Source: Poteriospumella lacustris
Taxonomy: Eukaryota; Sar; Chrysophyceae; Chromulinales; Dinobryaceae
Assembly: GCA_008000375.1 (NCBI GenBank)
Contig: SMOI01000006.1
Location: 147,278 to 211,277, forward strand
DNA length: 64,000 bases
Reading direction: 5' to 3'
Shown: one piece after another, positions 21,224-32,985 of the stretch
How positions within the stretch are numbered: position 1 is the stretch's first letter
How the letters are laid out: every line of letters begins with the position of its first letter
Notes under the pieces: model-generated
Told to the model about the DNA's origin: nothing
Databases searched by the model: none
The model's input: the letters and a program-made list of their open reading frames with translations, nothing else
Made by a program: the position numbers and the translations under genes

Positions 21224-22837
21224 ATGTCAGCACGAGTCCTGTTGGTGGTACTGGTTTGGGTAGTGTTGGCCTGTTGGATGGCGGTGCCCACGCAGGGTCA
21301 AACCGTAATTGGTAGACGAGTGGATGACATTCCAGACCCGAGAAACCATCCGCAAGAATGTGGCCACCCGGAAAATGTATTTCATTCACTGCTTTGTGAT
21401 CCAGATCAGATTCTGTTGCATGAAGCGCAGCAGACAGTGACCACGGCCCTGATGGCGCTGGCACAACAGGGTACGGAAGTGATGGTGGTGCTCATTTCTC
21501 AAATGGACGAGGAGGCGGCATTCACAGCGGATCACGATGTCCACGTCGCAGCAGAATCCATGGCGTTGGCTCTTCACGACCGTTTCCAGTCGCCGGGGGT
21601 ACTGGTCTTTCTGTCGATCGCCGATCGCGCCGTGTACTTCTCCACGTCGGAGCCACTACAGTCCATCCTCTCCTCGGAGGACATTGCGCAGACCATTGCT
21701 ACCATGCGTCCTTTCTTACAGCAAGCAGACTATGCAGCAGCCTTGCAATCCTGTGTCGAGAGCCTCCGTCATCGGATACGCGGCGACGGGGTGACGCCTC
21801 TTCACTCCACTGCCTCTTCAGCCACCGAGGACGTGGCCGCCGCAGTCGATCAGCAGGAACCAAACCGAAACGAAACGTCTCCTTCCAACTCCACCGCCAC
21901 CGCCACCGCCACGACGTGGGATCCCTCGGCAAGTTCCACGACCATCGACGAGCAGACCGCACCGCCGCCGGATGACGCACCACCCAGCGACGATCACGAC
22001 CACGGCGACGACCGCAGCGACGACGGTGACGAAGACCACTTCTTCTTCGGAGGCTACGGCGACGATGAGCCGACGGGGCCGATGGATGCAGGCGATATTC
22101 AGACGCCAACACCCGCCGCCCCAGCGAAGGCGTCGCTCCTGGACGACTCGAGTTTGAAAGATCTCGTGCGAGGTGGTCTGTTGGGCACCGCGGTCTATTG
22201 CGGACTGCGGACGGTCACGTCCTGGGCACGACGACGTCGCCCGCCGGCTGCACGACCAGCTGCCATGACGAAACGACCGACGATGACAGCGGTGGCAGCA
22301 CTTCTGGATCGACCCTCGTCGTCTCACGCAGCGGCTGCGGTGAAGCCGATTGGCACGTCGGAGGCCAATGTCCGCGCGGTGGCAGTGGCGCAGCAAGCGG
22401 CGGTGACGTCGCGTTCCTCGCGTCAGCTGTTGTCTCATCGTCCATCGTCGACAGCCGCCACCGACGTAGAGAGAGGGGCCACGGACACGGATACCCTGTT
22501 GTCTCCTCTGCCGTGGCGTGCGGCAGCGGTCTCTGGGACCCACAAGGGGTCGTCACCCACGACCGCGGCTGCGACCACGACCACGACCACGTTCGCTTCG
22601 CCACGAGGAGGTGGCTACTGGACGTTAGCCCGTCGCATTCTGCACTACGTTACACCAGACCCTGGCTCACCCGCCACCACAGCGACAACGACAACAGCAG
22701 CAGCTGGTACGTCGAAACGCACGCATTTCTCCCGCGACGAACAGTCAACGGACCGGTGGATGTCGTCGTCGTCGTCTCATTGCAATGGTACGCAGCTGCC
22801 GCAGCCCCGTAGACGTGTTGATGGCGATCGTTGGTGA
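21224..22837 (+). CDS. TPM-domain (TLP18.3/Psb32/MOLO-1-like) membrane protein
   Basis: One open frame of 537 aa runs from the ATG at 21224. A signal peptide (residues 1-25) precedes a TPM domain at about 32-186, with the typical VDDIPDPRNHP..C start, LLCDPDQILL, and a central VMVVLISQ strand. A long acidic, Ser/Thr-rich linker follows (190-310), then one hydrophobic helix (GGLLGTAVYCGL, about 310-322) and a basic Ser/Thr/Ala-rich tail. By family, TPM proteins are membrane-anchored with the domain in the lumen or outside; roles range from photosystem repair to receptor modulation, so no specific function is claimed. The tail is compositionally biased, and an unseen 3' intron cannot be excluded. 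Confidence 0.75.
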   Translation: MSARVLLVVLVWVVLACWMAVPTQGQTVIGRRVDDIPDPRNHPQECGHPENVFHSLLCDPDQILLHEAQQTVTTALMALAQQGTEVMVVLISQMDEEAAFTADHDVHVAAESMALALHDRFQSPGVLVFLSIADRAVYFSTSEPLQSILSSEDIAQTIATMRPFLQQADYAAALQSCVESLRHRIRGDGVTPLHSTASSATEDVAAAVDQQEPNRNETSPSNSTATATATTWDPSASSTTIDEQTAPPPDDAPPSDDHDHGDDRSDDGDEDHFFFGGYGDDEPTGPMDAGDIQTPTPAAPAKASLLDDSSLKDLVRGGLLGTAVYCGLRTVTSWARRRRPPAARPAAMTKRPTMTAVAALLDRPSSSHAAAAVKPIGTSEANVRAVAVAQQAAVTSRSSRQLLSHRPSSTAATDVERGATDTDTLLSPLPWRAAAVSGTHKGSSPTTAAATTTTTTFASPRGGGYWTLARRILHYVTPDPGSPATTATTTTAAAGTSKRTHFSRDEQSTDRWMSSSSSHCNGTQLPQPRRRVDGDRW

Positions 22838-23263
22838 GTGAGAGCGCGAGAGACCGGAGAGAGACCGGAGAGAGAGAGACCGGAGAGAGTGGGGCAGAGA
22901 GCGGCGGGGCCTCTCGGTTGTATGCATATAGAGAGTCATAGCCCCTCTGCGGCCGTCCAGTGGACACGCCACGGGGACAATCCCTTTTTCTTTTCATCCG
23001 TTGGTCCATTGTCAGTTGCCAATCCTCATAGTATAGTAGATGGTGAACATATGGCCCGTCGGCCGTCAGTCGCCTCCTGTCGCCTGTTGTTGTCGCCTGT
23101 TGTTGTCGCCTGTCTCCTGCACCGTCGACTGTCCCGCTCACCGTTGTTGAGACTGGGAGACAACCCCCCGCCCATCAAACACTAAACGATACACAACTGT
23201 TTCGCATCACGTAATAAGATCCACGAATTAACCGTCTCAATGCATTATACTGTGGGGAGAAAC

Positions 23264-23315
<52 letters not shown>

Positions 23316-23463
23316 CTAAGCCCCGACGATACGCGACCGCGACGGATACCAGACGAGACGAAACGGTCCCTGTCGCACGTGGCGCACTGTTATGTACACA
23401 AAAAGGAGGGGGGGGGTGTGACAGGTGGGAGGAGGATGTGGGGAGGAGGGGAAGGCGCACCGC
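22838..23463. other. Intergenic, convergent 3' ends with microsatellites
   Basis: This holds a GAGA-type run (22846-22890), the TA/TG microsatellite at 23269-23315, and a G-run near 23406. No gene is recognised. Confidence 0.5.
23269..23315. repeat. (TA)n(TG)n compound microsatellite
   Basis: About 13 TA dinucleotides are followed directly by about 10 TG dinucleotides, in the gap between two convergent genes. Confidence 0.95.
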
Positions 23464-24680
23464 TCAGTCGCCGTGGATGCCGTGCAGCTTCGCGAAGAAG
23501 AGCGTCAGGTTCTGCACCTCGTCGACGCCCAAGTTCTCGAAGAAGTCGCGACACGCCTGCAGTTCCTCGGGTCCCCGACGGGGGATACAGTCGACGGGTG
23601 TTTGTCCGTCAAAGTCTTCTTGGGTGAACAACGCCTCGTCGATGCCGGCGTCGTGGTACAGGAACTGCAGCACTTTGAGTTCGCCCCGTCGGGCCGCGAC
23701 GTGGACGACCGTTTGTCCGTACCGATCGACCGCGGCGGGCAACAGTCGCTGCTGGGTGTGGAGGAGCCATTGCATCGTCTCGACGTGGCCATTGTACGCG
23801 GCGAGGTGGAACAACGTGTCGCCCTTCGGTCCGCGTGTCGACAGGCTGCCCCCGTGTTGATGGATCAAGGCCAACATCGGCACCGAGCCGTGTCGGGCGG
23901 CGATTTGCATCGCGTCACTACGAAAACGAAAGAAGAATGGGCAAACGGTAAACAGAGGGCAGAGGGCGGAGGGCAGAGGAGGCAGAGGAGGCAGAGGGCA
24001 CGTACCGGTCGAAGGTGTTCTTGACGTGGATGTTGACCCCGGCGCGGAGACACTCCAGGGTCACGGTCATGTTGCAGGTCGCGACGGCGCGCAGAAAGCG
24101 TCGTTCGAGGGACGTGAGGCCGTCACTGTCGGCGCCGTCGTCGTCGTCGTTGTCGTCGTTGTCTTCTTCGCGACGACGTTGTCGACGGGAACGCGACGGG
24201 GACGACGACGGATCGTTGCGCACGATGTTGCGGTCGCTGGGGGACGACGCCGCGGTGGCGATGACGTCGACGGCGTGGGCCGCGGCGGGGTCATCGGAGG
24301 TGGCGGCGGTTGTCTCGTTGCCATCGCCTTCACCGTAACCGTCGTTGTTGTCGTCACCGTTGTCGTTGTTGGACGTCGCTGCTGCTGCTGCTGCGGCCAC
24401 ACGGCGGTCGTCACTGTCTGCGCCGCTGTCGGTGGGTTGATGTCGTTGTTGTTGGCGGGCGGTGGCAGACGACTGCTTCACGAGGAGGCGCGGGGCACTG
24501 CCACTCGCTGGAGCCTTGCCGATGCTAGGCAGACGCGCCAACGACGACGATGATCCAGTCGAGTGGCCTCGTCGGAGCGCTGCGGTGGAGGGCGGAGCAT
24601 CGACGGGGACCGTGTCTGCGGCGCAGTTTGTCGGCGCCTCGTCGTCGTCGTCGTCATTGTTGTGGTCGTTGTCGTCAGCG

Positions 24681-24712
<32 letters not shown>

Positions 24713-25176
24713 TGCTGCTGCTGTTGCAATGGCGGCGGTGGCGTTGCCGTCGTCTTCATCCTCCGCAGCCGCGTCCACTGCGTCCGTTTCGCGGATGTCG
24801 TCGGCTCGGTCACCGCTCGGTGCCGCCGGCGTCATCGCAGGAAACGGAACCACATCGACGGCTGCTGCCGCGGCGGCGGCGGCGTTGTCCGCTGGGCCAT
24901 CGCTGCGACTGGGACGTTGAAGCGCGGCTGCACCATCGACAGCGGCGGCTGCGGTAGCAGCGCTGGAGGCGTCAGTGTCGGCGTCGGCGTCGTCGTCGGT
25001 ATTGTCGTTCGGTGCCGTTCCGTCAGCTACGGTCGACGCGGCACGTCGGCTACGATCTGCGGAGGACGACCCTGCGGCGGCGTTCGACCCCGTCGAAGGG
25101 GCGGCCAGTGTCGACGACTTCCGCCGCTGCGGCGGTGTCACCGGCGGCAGCGACGAGGCTCGCACGAGCGGCGGCC

Positions 25177-25213
<37 letters not shown>

Positions 25214-28200
25214 TTCGGACGCGGGGGACTTACCATGGCCGTTGACGGCAGCGACACTGAGGCTGCCGCTGAGGCCACCTCTACTGCCACTGCTGCTGCC
25301 ACTGCTGCTGCCACTGCCACTGCTGCTGAGATTGGCGGTCGTCGGGTGGCGGCCGCGTTGGCTGCGTTGTGATGACGAGGAGAGCAAACGGCCACCGCCG
25401 GCTGCCAGCGGAGTTGGTGGCGGGGCGTGCAACCCTTCGCCACTGCGGCCCTCCCCGCCGCCACCGTCGCTGCCCTGGCCACTCGGTCCATTGCCAAGGG
25501 CATGGGCAGCGGGAGGCGTCGTGATCACGACCGGCGACAACGACGGGCGACTACTGCTCGACCCACTGCGACGCAGCGGCGGCGGCGTCATCGACATCAG
25601 CGGCGGCGGTGCCCGGCCCGGCGACGGTGCGACGGCGGGCGACCCCGTCGCCGACGACCCCTTTAGCAGCGGTGGCTTGGCCTCTGGCGGTGTCAATGCC
25701 TGCGCCTGCGCCTGCGACTTGGTGACCAGCGGACGAAGCGCGGCGGAGGACGACGCTGGATGGACCAGCTCGGCACCGGAACGACGCGACGGATGCGCGG
25801 CGGAGGCCTCGTCGATGTCTTCGACGGTGCGACTGGTCGCAATGCCCGCACCCGTCGCCTTCGCTCCTCCTCGAGGCAACGACGAGGCTACCGCACCAGC
25901 GTCGGCCGCACCGCCGCTGCGGCCGTAGCTGTGGCTGTGACCTTGTCGCTGCTTGACGTTCGGAGCTACTGCCGCAGCCGCCGCCGTTGCCATTGACGTT
26001 GGAGCCGATAGCCGTCGATTGGGCAGCGGAAGCAACGTGGGCTTTGACCCCGCCGCATGGACGCCACCGCGAGGTGGGCGCGCCTCTACCAGCGGTGATG
26101 CTGCACCCACCGCGACGGGGCTAGCGGCAGAGCGGACGCTGCCGTTGTCGCCATCGCCATCGACCGACGGTGACTGTGAATGCGATGCTATCGGCGGTGT
26201 CTTCGGAGGGGTCGAACGCAGCGCGTTGCCGCCGATGCCATCGGAAGGCGACGACGACGACGACGCGAGACTTTGCCATCGTAGCGAGGACGACGACGAC
26301 GCAGTCGCAGTCACTGGCGACGAGGGCGACGGCCCAGTCGATGGCGAACGACGACCCAGCGTCGACAACGACGACGAGAACGGTTCAGGGCCATCGCCGT
26401 CATCGGTCGCAGCGGGTTTCGATGATGGTGACGGCTCCGGTGACAACAGAGACGCCAATGGGAACACCGTCGTTCGACCCGGGAGCGACGACGACGTCAT
26501 ATCGTACGTCTTCACGGGCTGCAGACCAATCGCCAACTGTTGCAGCGCCAATTCACGTGCCCGTTCAAAGCGGGCCAAGTCGTCTTCCAGTTGCGAGATC
26601 TCGTCTTTCATGAGGCACACCATTGAATCAAAATACGACGATGGGGCTTCCTCTTCGCCTGCGGCTGCTGTTGCGGCGTTTGTCGAATCCAACGCCGTAG
26701 CATCGGCGGTGGCATCATCATCACCTCCACCCGCTGGATGTGTACGTTGGGCCTGCAACAAGCGATGTATTGCGAGCGCTTCTTTGATCCATACGACGTT
26801 GTGGAGTTGACTGATTTGGGAGGCAAAGCGCAACGCGCGAGAGGCACTGTCGATGTTCTCGGGGGGAATGGTGACCATCGACACGAAGCAGTTGCCCTCC
26901 AGCGACGGTTTCAACAGCCGTGTTAGTACGCTGTCACGAAACGGCACATGGATCGATGGCTTGTCGCGTTTACTGAGCGCAGTACTGTCGGCGGAAGAAG
27001 CCGTAGTTGAGGGGGAAGGAGTGATGGACGAAAGACGACGTTTCGATGCGCCTGCCATGCCCACCGATGCGGTCGTCGATGGGCTGGACGAGAGAGGTGG
27101 CAGTGCGACATTGGGCGATGCTTTGTTGGTACCACTCCGCGTGGGGTTGGTTGCGGTGGCAGATGCATCGAAGGATAAGGAGGAAGAAGAAGAAGTAGAA
27201 GACGCTGGGGCCTCGTTCTTCTCGACGAGCGCGTTGACGACTCGTGTCAGTGTGGCCACGGCTTTGAGTGCATTGCGCAGTTGATTAATGCGTCCAGTTT
27301 GTTCGTCTGGCGAGAGCCATGTAGGTGGTGATAGAAAGGATACCGTAGGAGTCGTAGGCGAGGAAACACTGGGGCTATAGAGTAAGTTTCCTTGGGGGGT
27401 AAAGGCCTTGTAGCCCTTGAAGTCGGTCGCCGCGAGAAGTGTGTCATTCGTTGCCAGAAACACTACACTGAGCACCGCCGTTTTCGTCAACGAATGATTC
27501 TTATCGCCATGCGAGAAGGATGTTGTGGTCGCGATACGTAGTTGAACGACGCAGTTGCCAATGGCTCCGAGAACTTCCGCTTTCAGACCCGCCGCGAGTT
27601 CACTTGTCGTCTTATACGCAGAGGCAGCACTACTCGTCCCACCATTGATATCCTTCCCACCAAGACATACCATTCTTCGATTAAAAGCACCAGCCAACGC
27701 GTTCGTAATGGTGGAAAAGGATGGGTAGGCGTCCACCGAGACACCATCGACGTAGAGTTGGCCGTCCCCGGACGTGTCTCGTAGCTTGATATCCGCAGCT
27801 CCACCGGTACCAGTACTCTTATATACACCATCTTCTACCAGCAAATCCCTGATCTGATTGTCGATTAGCTCATAACAGGCCATTTCAATACGTTTGGTGC
27901 TTTGTCCGATGGTCTCCACCGGTGCTGAACCTGCAGGCCGCACGTCGAAGAGATTTTGCAGAATTCGGTCCATAATGCTCTTACTGTGAGTAGGCAAATG
28001 CTGTGACTGGGGGAAATAACATAGGACAGTACTTGCATAGCCCATGGTCGCCATCGTCACATTACAATCCAAGCGCGACATGAACTCCTCGGGTATCGTA
28101 CTCATATCATGACTCCCACTCATCACAAAGCTGCTATCAAATGCAAACGATGTTTCTTTGGCTCCTACAACCTTTACCATCACATGGTCACTGAGCAAAT

Positions 28201-28285
28201 CGGTGGCAAATCGATCTTCTCCGTCTTCCGGAATAAGAAGGTAGCTTTGTAACTTGACACGGTGAATGCCAGTTCTTCGTTCCAT
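23464..28285 (-). CDS. Kinesin-like pseudo-motor with C-terminal ankyrin repeats
   Basis: Exons 28285-24006 and 23917-23464 (88-nt GTACGT..TAG intron, phase 2) give 1577 aa. Residues 1-495 align with a kinesin motor: the C-terminal motor helix pattern FRDSVLTRLLKPSLEGN (449-465) and ASRALRFASQISQ (481-493) are clear. The P-loop region (73-88, CNVTMATMGYASTVLC) has no GxxxxGKT. Switch I (about 213-223) lacks SSRSH, and switch II (271-281) lacks DLAGSE. ATP-driven motility is therefore unlikely. A roughly 900-residue Ser/Ala/Asp-rich disordered region follows, then four or five ankyrin repeats (about 1393-1560, such as GDTLFHLAAYNGHVETMQWL). A microtubule-binding scaffold is a reasonable inference. 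The ankyrin region runs across the intron, which supports the join. Confidence 0.85.
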
Positions 28286-28814
28286 GGCGGCTTAAATCAT
28301 TGCCCACGCACTGGAATAGAATGAGCACCACAATACTCTGTACACGGATGATCGAATTCTGTTGTGAAATTCCATAGTTATGCCGCGGAGTGGGGGAAAT
28401 ATAAGCTCAATCATCAAGCCAGGAGTCTCTTATCATTTGGCGATACGCCGATGAAACGCTGCCTCTCCGTTCGGTTGAAACTGCGCTGGCTGAGAATCTT
28501 AAACATACTGTACATACATCGTGTATTATTGCAAGAGCTAACTAAAGCTATAAAGCACAGCTATAATGTACATCAGTGACAGATGTTATAATTTTTTTGG
28601 TGGTCGGCGGTGGGGTCGATTCGAATCAATCTGGAATCCTCTCCAAACTCACATTGGTGTAATTTTGGTGGTCACAAGTTATAAAGTCTTCAGACAATCC
28701 AATCTGTAGTGCTATTTGGGGTTGCGGAAGTGTGAAACGAAAAGAGGTTTTCATTCAGGAAGGATTATTTTAGCGGCTGCTTTTGAATAACGTGGTGAAC
28801 CAGCTTTGTCAAAA
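28286..28814. other. Intergenic, divergent promoter region
   Basis: Apart from the initiator-like site near 28318 there is a TTTTCATTCAGG at about 28750 that could serve the + strand gene. A GATTCGAATC palindrome lies at 28616. No gene is seen. Confidence 0.4.
28311..28326 (-). promoter_or_regulatory. Initiator-like element of the kinesin-like gene
   Basis: On the minus strand the sequence is GCTCATTCTATTCCAG, matching the first nine positions of the oomycete initiator consensus GCTCATTYY. The presumed start A is 37 nt before the ATG. Confidence 0.5.
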
Positions 28815-31808
28815 ATGGTGTGGACGCCGGACGCTCAAACGTATTCCGTTTTCACCACCTTGGGCTTTAACGCTGTTCTCGGCTTTGCTGTGATGATTAT
28901 TTTCGAGTATTTCCGCGTCCGACAGTTGGATATCTACACACCCAATCTGCGGAAAGATGCGGAAGAAGAGATTCCGGTGCCGACGCGCACCGTCTTTGGC
29001 TGGATTCCCAAGCTATGGGCACTGTCAGATGATGACATGTTGAAAATCGCTGGTTTAGATGCCTATGTCTATCTGCGATTCATCAAAATGATGTTTCAAA
29101 TCGGTATCACCTGCTGTGCAGGGTTGGTGATTCTCTTTCCCGTGTATGTGACGGCGATGGGCAACAAGGGAGTAGAAGGGATCAACAAGTACTCCATGGG
29201 CAACATTGAACAAAAAGGCGATCGTTTATGGGCATCTACGGCGATGGCCTATGTGTTCACCATTGTGTTCTTGGTCCACATCCACCGCGAATACGAGAAC
29301 TTTGCGAAGGCGCGTACGTTGTTTTTCAACGGCATCGACAAAACCCTTCCTCCGCAAATGTCGTACACGGTGATTGTGGAGAATATTCCTCCCGAATATC
29401 GTACCTCCGAGAAGTTGCGTGAGTTCTTTGATTCATTGTTCCCGGGGGAAGTATTGCATGCGTCGATGGCGGTGCATTTGGAGGCGTTGAATGAACTGGT
29501 GGAAGAACGTCACAGCCTGTTGATCAAATTGGAACAAGCCCATGCGGAATGGGAAGCCAGTGGTCGTAAAACCAGACCAAAAGTCGCGAAGAAGTCGTGG
29601 TATTCCTTCGTCTGCGGTGCCACCAACAAAGAATCTGCCGCCGATGCGACGACCGACGCCATCGACTTCTATTCCGATCAAATTGCGATTGTCAGTGAAC
29701 AAATCTTTCAATTGCAACAAGAAGCGACAAATGTGAGTACCAGTGGTAACAGTATCTTCAGTCGTGCGAGTAACATCGTGCCCGAGTTTTTAAGTGAATC
29801 GGCACGTGCGTTAACGGGTCGTATCAGCAACGTGACTTCGACGGTGACCTCCACGGTGGATAACAAATTGAAAACATTGGTGAAAGACACGAAGTTGAAT
29901 CAATTGAACAACATTGTGGGTGACATTGACTTGAACATCGTCGAGAAAATGGTCAGTGGATCCGCGTTGGTGACATTTCGTTCTCGCCGTACCGCGGCCG
30001 TGGCCGCACAAATCCCCATTCTCGCGGAGCATGCCTCCGCGGTGAAAGTACAACCGGCCCCTGCCCCGTCCGACATCGTGTGGGCCAATATGGATGCGTC
30101 TACCGAGCATACGGAAGGGGTGGCGTTCTTGACGTCGTTGATGTACTACGGTGGGTTGCTCTTCTGGTCGATCGTGTTGACGTTCATTTCGTTGATTTCG
30201 AACTTGTCGTATCTGCAAAAGTATTTGCCCTTTCTGAAGAGCTTAGACACGACGTCGTATGCGTTCTTACAGGGTATTTTACCCGTCGTGGTCATGTTGG
30301 TCTTCTTGTCGCTGGTCCCCGCCGTCATGGCCTTTGTCGCCGAACGGGTCGAACGTCGTAAAACGTCCAGTGCGATTCAGTTGGAAGTCTTTCGTTGGTA
30401 TTTCTTGTATCAGATATCCAACGTCTATCTCTTGCTCATTGCGGGCTCAACGATTACGTCGATTTCCGATGTGATCAACAACCCCACCGCGATTTTGGAA
30501 TACGTCTCGTCGTCGTTGCCGACCACGTCGGTGTTCTTCATCAACTATATCATTACCACGACCTTCTCGGGTGTTCCCTTGAACATCGTCAACATTGGTC
30601 CGTTCTTGTACTATGCGTTTGTCCGGTATTTTGTCCCCGAGAAGTATTTGACCCGTCGTACGTTGTTTGAAGGACCCCTGGCCTCCAGTACCATGGCCTA
30701 TGGTACCGCGTTGCCCAGTGAATTGTACCTGGTCTGTATCATGTTGTTGTATTGGATCATTGCCCCATTTCTGTTGTTGGTCTCGACGATTTATTTCGGT
30801 GCGAATTATGTGGCGCTGAAGTACAATTTCGTCTACGTCATGACGCGTTCGTATGAAAGTGGTGGGCAGTTTTGGTATGGGTTGTACGACAATTCGATGT
30901 TTGCCCTGTTGGTGTCCTCGGTCACGTTCTTGGTGTATGTCTCGATCAAAGAAGGTACGTTTCAAGCGCCCGCCTTGGTTCCGTTGCCCGTGTTGGTCAT
31001 TTTCGCGTGGCGCTACACGGAACAACGGTTCAAACAATGGTCGTTGAACGTGCCGTATTCGACCGCGGTGCGGGCGGATTTGGACAGCCACCACGAGGAA
31101 GTCCTGGAGACGTTCAGTGAAGATTTCATCAAACATCCGAATCTCTTGGTGCCCCGTACGGTGTATCCGTATCCGTATCGCTTGGATGGTCATCCGCAAC
31201 TGATTAGTGCCGAGGGTTTGGTGGATGCGGTGTATCTGGAAGAGATTCCGGCGGGAGAAGAAGCGAATGCGCATGTCTCGTCGAAGAAAGAACAAATCAT
31301 GCAGCAACATGCGCGCTCGACGATTGTGGCACGGCATACGTTGGATGAAGGCAGCGATGGCGGCCGAGCGAGTCGGGCCTCGGCCTCGGCGTCGTCGGCC
31401 TCGTTTTTGTCGAATATTCGTCAGCATTTGTTGTTGGGAGGACGCGGTGGTGGTGGTGGAGGCAGTCAGGGGTATCATTCGAATGGGCATCATGATGCCA
31501 CGGGATCGGAAGTCTCGTCGATGACCGGTGGGGTGAGTCTTCAACAAGTGGATGATTTGGAAGCGGCCGCATTTGATCGTAAAGGCAGCAAGAGCAAGTC
31601 GAACAGTCGTGCGGTCTCTACGAGCAGTTCCAGTGCGAGTCCCATGCATCCTCATCCTGCGACCGCAGATGAACAACGTGACGACGACGCGGATATTGAA
31701 TCGTCGGCTCCGTCGGTGAGTACGGGCGATACGACGGACAAACGAAAGAAGAAACGATCGTTGGGGTTGAAGCGGATGTTTACGGGAAAGAAGAAAGAGA
31801 CCGCGTAG
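28815..31808 (+). CDS. OSCA/TMEM63 (CSC1-like) ion channel
   Basis: One exon of 997 aa; the frame is open three codons upstream but the first ATG is at 28815. The layout is that of OSCA/TMEM63 mechanosensitive or osmosensitive cation channels: an N-terminal helix, two helices at about 90-165, then a cytosolic loop. The loop begins with the RRM-like YTVIVENIPPEYR and contains a long helical stretch. A 7TM-type core follows (about 440-760), with VFRWYFLYQISNVYLL and FFINYIITTTFSGVPLNIV typical of the family. The C-terminal ~200 residues are a Ser-rich, low-complexity cytosolic tail with a KKKR end. It probably conducts cations at the plasma or an internal membrane; the sequence does not show which. 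Confidence 0.88.
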   Translation: MVWTPDAQTYSVFTTLGFNAVLGFAVMIIFEYFRVRQLDIYTPNLRKDAEEEIPVPTRTVFGWIPKLWALSDDDMLKIAGLDAYVYLRFIKMMFQIGITCCAGLVILFPVYVTAMGNKGVEGINKYSMGNIEQKGDRLWASTAMAYVFTIVFLVHIHREYENFAKARTLFFNGIDKTLPPQMSYTVIVENIPPEYRTSEKLREFFDSLFPGEVLHASMAVHLEALNELVEERHSLLIKLEQAHAEWEASGRKTRPKVAKKSWYSFVCGATNKESAADATTDAIDFYSDQIAIVSEQIFQLQQEATNVSTSGNSIFSRASNIVPEFLSESARALTGRISNVTSTVTSTVDNKLKTLVKDTKLNQLNNIVGDIDLNIVEKMVSGSALVTFRSRRTAAVAAQIPILAEHASAVKVQPAPAPSDIVWANMDASTEHTEGVAFLTSLMYYGGLLFWSIVLTFISLISNLSYLQKYLPFLKSLDTTSYAFLQGILPVVVMLVFLSLVPAVMAFVAERVERRKTSSAIQLEVFRWYFLYQISNVYLLLIAGSTITSISDVINNPTAILEYVSSSLPTTSVFFINYIITTTFSGVPLNIVNIGPFLYYAFVRYFVPEKYLTRRTLFEGPLASSTMAYGTALPSELYLVCIMLLYWIIAPFLLLVSTIYFGANYVALKYNFVYVMTRSYESGGQFWYGLYDNSMFALLVSSVTFLVYVSIKEGTFQAPALVPLPVLVIFAWRYTEQRFKQWSLNVPYSTAVRADLDSHHEEVLETFSEDFIKHPNLLVPRTVYPYPYRLDGHPQLISAEGLVDAVYLEEIPAGEEANAHVSSKKEQIMQQHARSTIVARHTLDEGSDGGRASRASASASSASFLSNIRQHLLLGGRGGGGGGSQGYHSNGHHDATGSEVSSMTGGVSLQQVDDLEAAAFDRKGSKSKSNSRAVSTSSSSASPMHPHPATADEQRDDDADIESSAPSVSTGDTTDKRKKKRSLGLKRMFTGKKKETA

Positions 31809-32481
31809 CGATACAGGAGGGTTTCAGTGTGGCGGGGCTCGTTTTCCAGCATTTTTGTGTGTGTGCGTGTGTGTGGGCGTGTGTGTGGCGCTACGTGTCA
31901 TCGGTCTTGTTTCAATTACTACTACTTCGACTACAACGAGACGGAAACAAAAGGAGCGACCACCGCCACCACATCAATCCGTATCGCGTGCCCCTGCGGA
32001 GGGGAGGGGAGGGGCGGGGGGAGTGGTGCCGTTTCATTTCTAAGTCGTTGTCGTGCCCGAAGGGATCGCATACATACACGGCGCATGGCTTTTTGTTTTA
32101 GTTAGACACCGGAGAATCGGTGACGTGATTCATTGGTTGATGGTAGGTAATTCGTAGTTTGTCAATGCCGCAACGCCAGGAGGGGAGGGGGTGCGGTGGG
32201 TTGCCGGTGGGTGAGGAGCGACATCGGACGGTTGACTTCTGACTGGTGGTACTGCAGATATGTGTGTGCAGTTTCTCGCAGGCGTCACCAATCGAAAGAC
32301 GAGGAGAGAATTCCCGCATGTCTCAGTGCAGCAGCAGCAGCAGCAGCAGCGTGGGTCGTCGCCGTTGTCATCATCTGTTTCTAGTGTAGAAATGTTTATT
32401 TATTGTGCGTTTGATGTATTTCTTGGTGGTGTTCTGCGTCTGTTTCGATGTTCCGATCGGACAAGGACTCCACCGTTCTTC

Positions 32482-32522
32482 TGTAGCGTGTAGCGTGTAG
32501 CGTGCAGCGTGTAGCGTGTAGC
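32482..32522. repeat. 7-bp tandem array, unit GTAGCGT
   Basis: Six near-perfect copies of GTAGCGT are present, one of them with C for T. Confidence 0.9.
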
Positions 32523-32943
32523 GGTGGTACAAAGCCAACCACTGACACTTTCCAGTCCAATAATACGCTATCACAAACAACTAAATAATACGTCACGTGT
32601 AGCAACGCACATACATACATACATGTACACATAGACAGTGGACAGGGTTTAAGGGAGTCAGCAAGGTCTCTCTCTTTCTCTCCAAACTGGAGGCAGAGAG
32701 GAGAAGTGCTGGGCGCCATCATCATCGTCATGCCTCTTCGGACCGTTTCGCCGTTTCGCACAGCTCGCAGCAGCAGCAAAATCGATCACTTTGGTCGATG
32801 GTCGAGTTCATGGCATAACTACCCATAAAAGTATCAATCTATTCTCGGTGGATTGGAGGTGAACAAGCACAACAACCGCCTAACGACCGTGAGGAAACTG
32901 TCAAATCTCTTTTCCCAAGAAGAACTCTGTTTGCGCAGGCAAA

Positions 32944-32955
32944 CCTCATTTCTGG
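32944..32955 (+). promoter_or_regulatory. Initiator-like element of the ASH-domain gene
   Basis: CCTCATTTCTGG matches YTCATTYY. The presumed start A (32948) is 38 nt before the ATG at 32986, a spacing close to that in the kinesin-like gene. Confidence 0.4.
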
Positions 32956-32985
32956 CTGGTTCATCTGCCCTGTGACACAAAAGGC

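Larger units (their letters stand above)
31809..32985. other. Intergenic, 1.2 kb with simple repeats
   Basis: This contains GT-rich tracts (31855-31890), a CAGCAG run (32330-32350), the 7-bp array at 32482-32522 and CATACATA at 32610. Several short open frames show no recognisable domains. Confidence 0.45.

Noticed and set aside
23269-23315. Promoter TATA-type element
   Set aside because: It lies between two convergent 3' ends and is a plain TA/TG microsatellite.
25953-26810. 285-aa plus-strand frame opposite the kinesin-like gene
   Set aside because: Ser/Asp/Ala composition mirrors the low-complexity part of the real gene; no start context or domain.
28610-28640. GGTCGATTCGAATC resembling a tRNA T-loop
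   Set aside because: It is a local palindrome; no acceptor, D or anticodon stems can be built around it.
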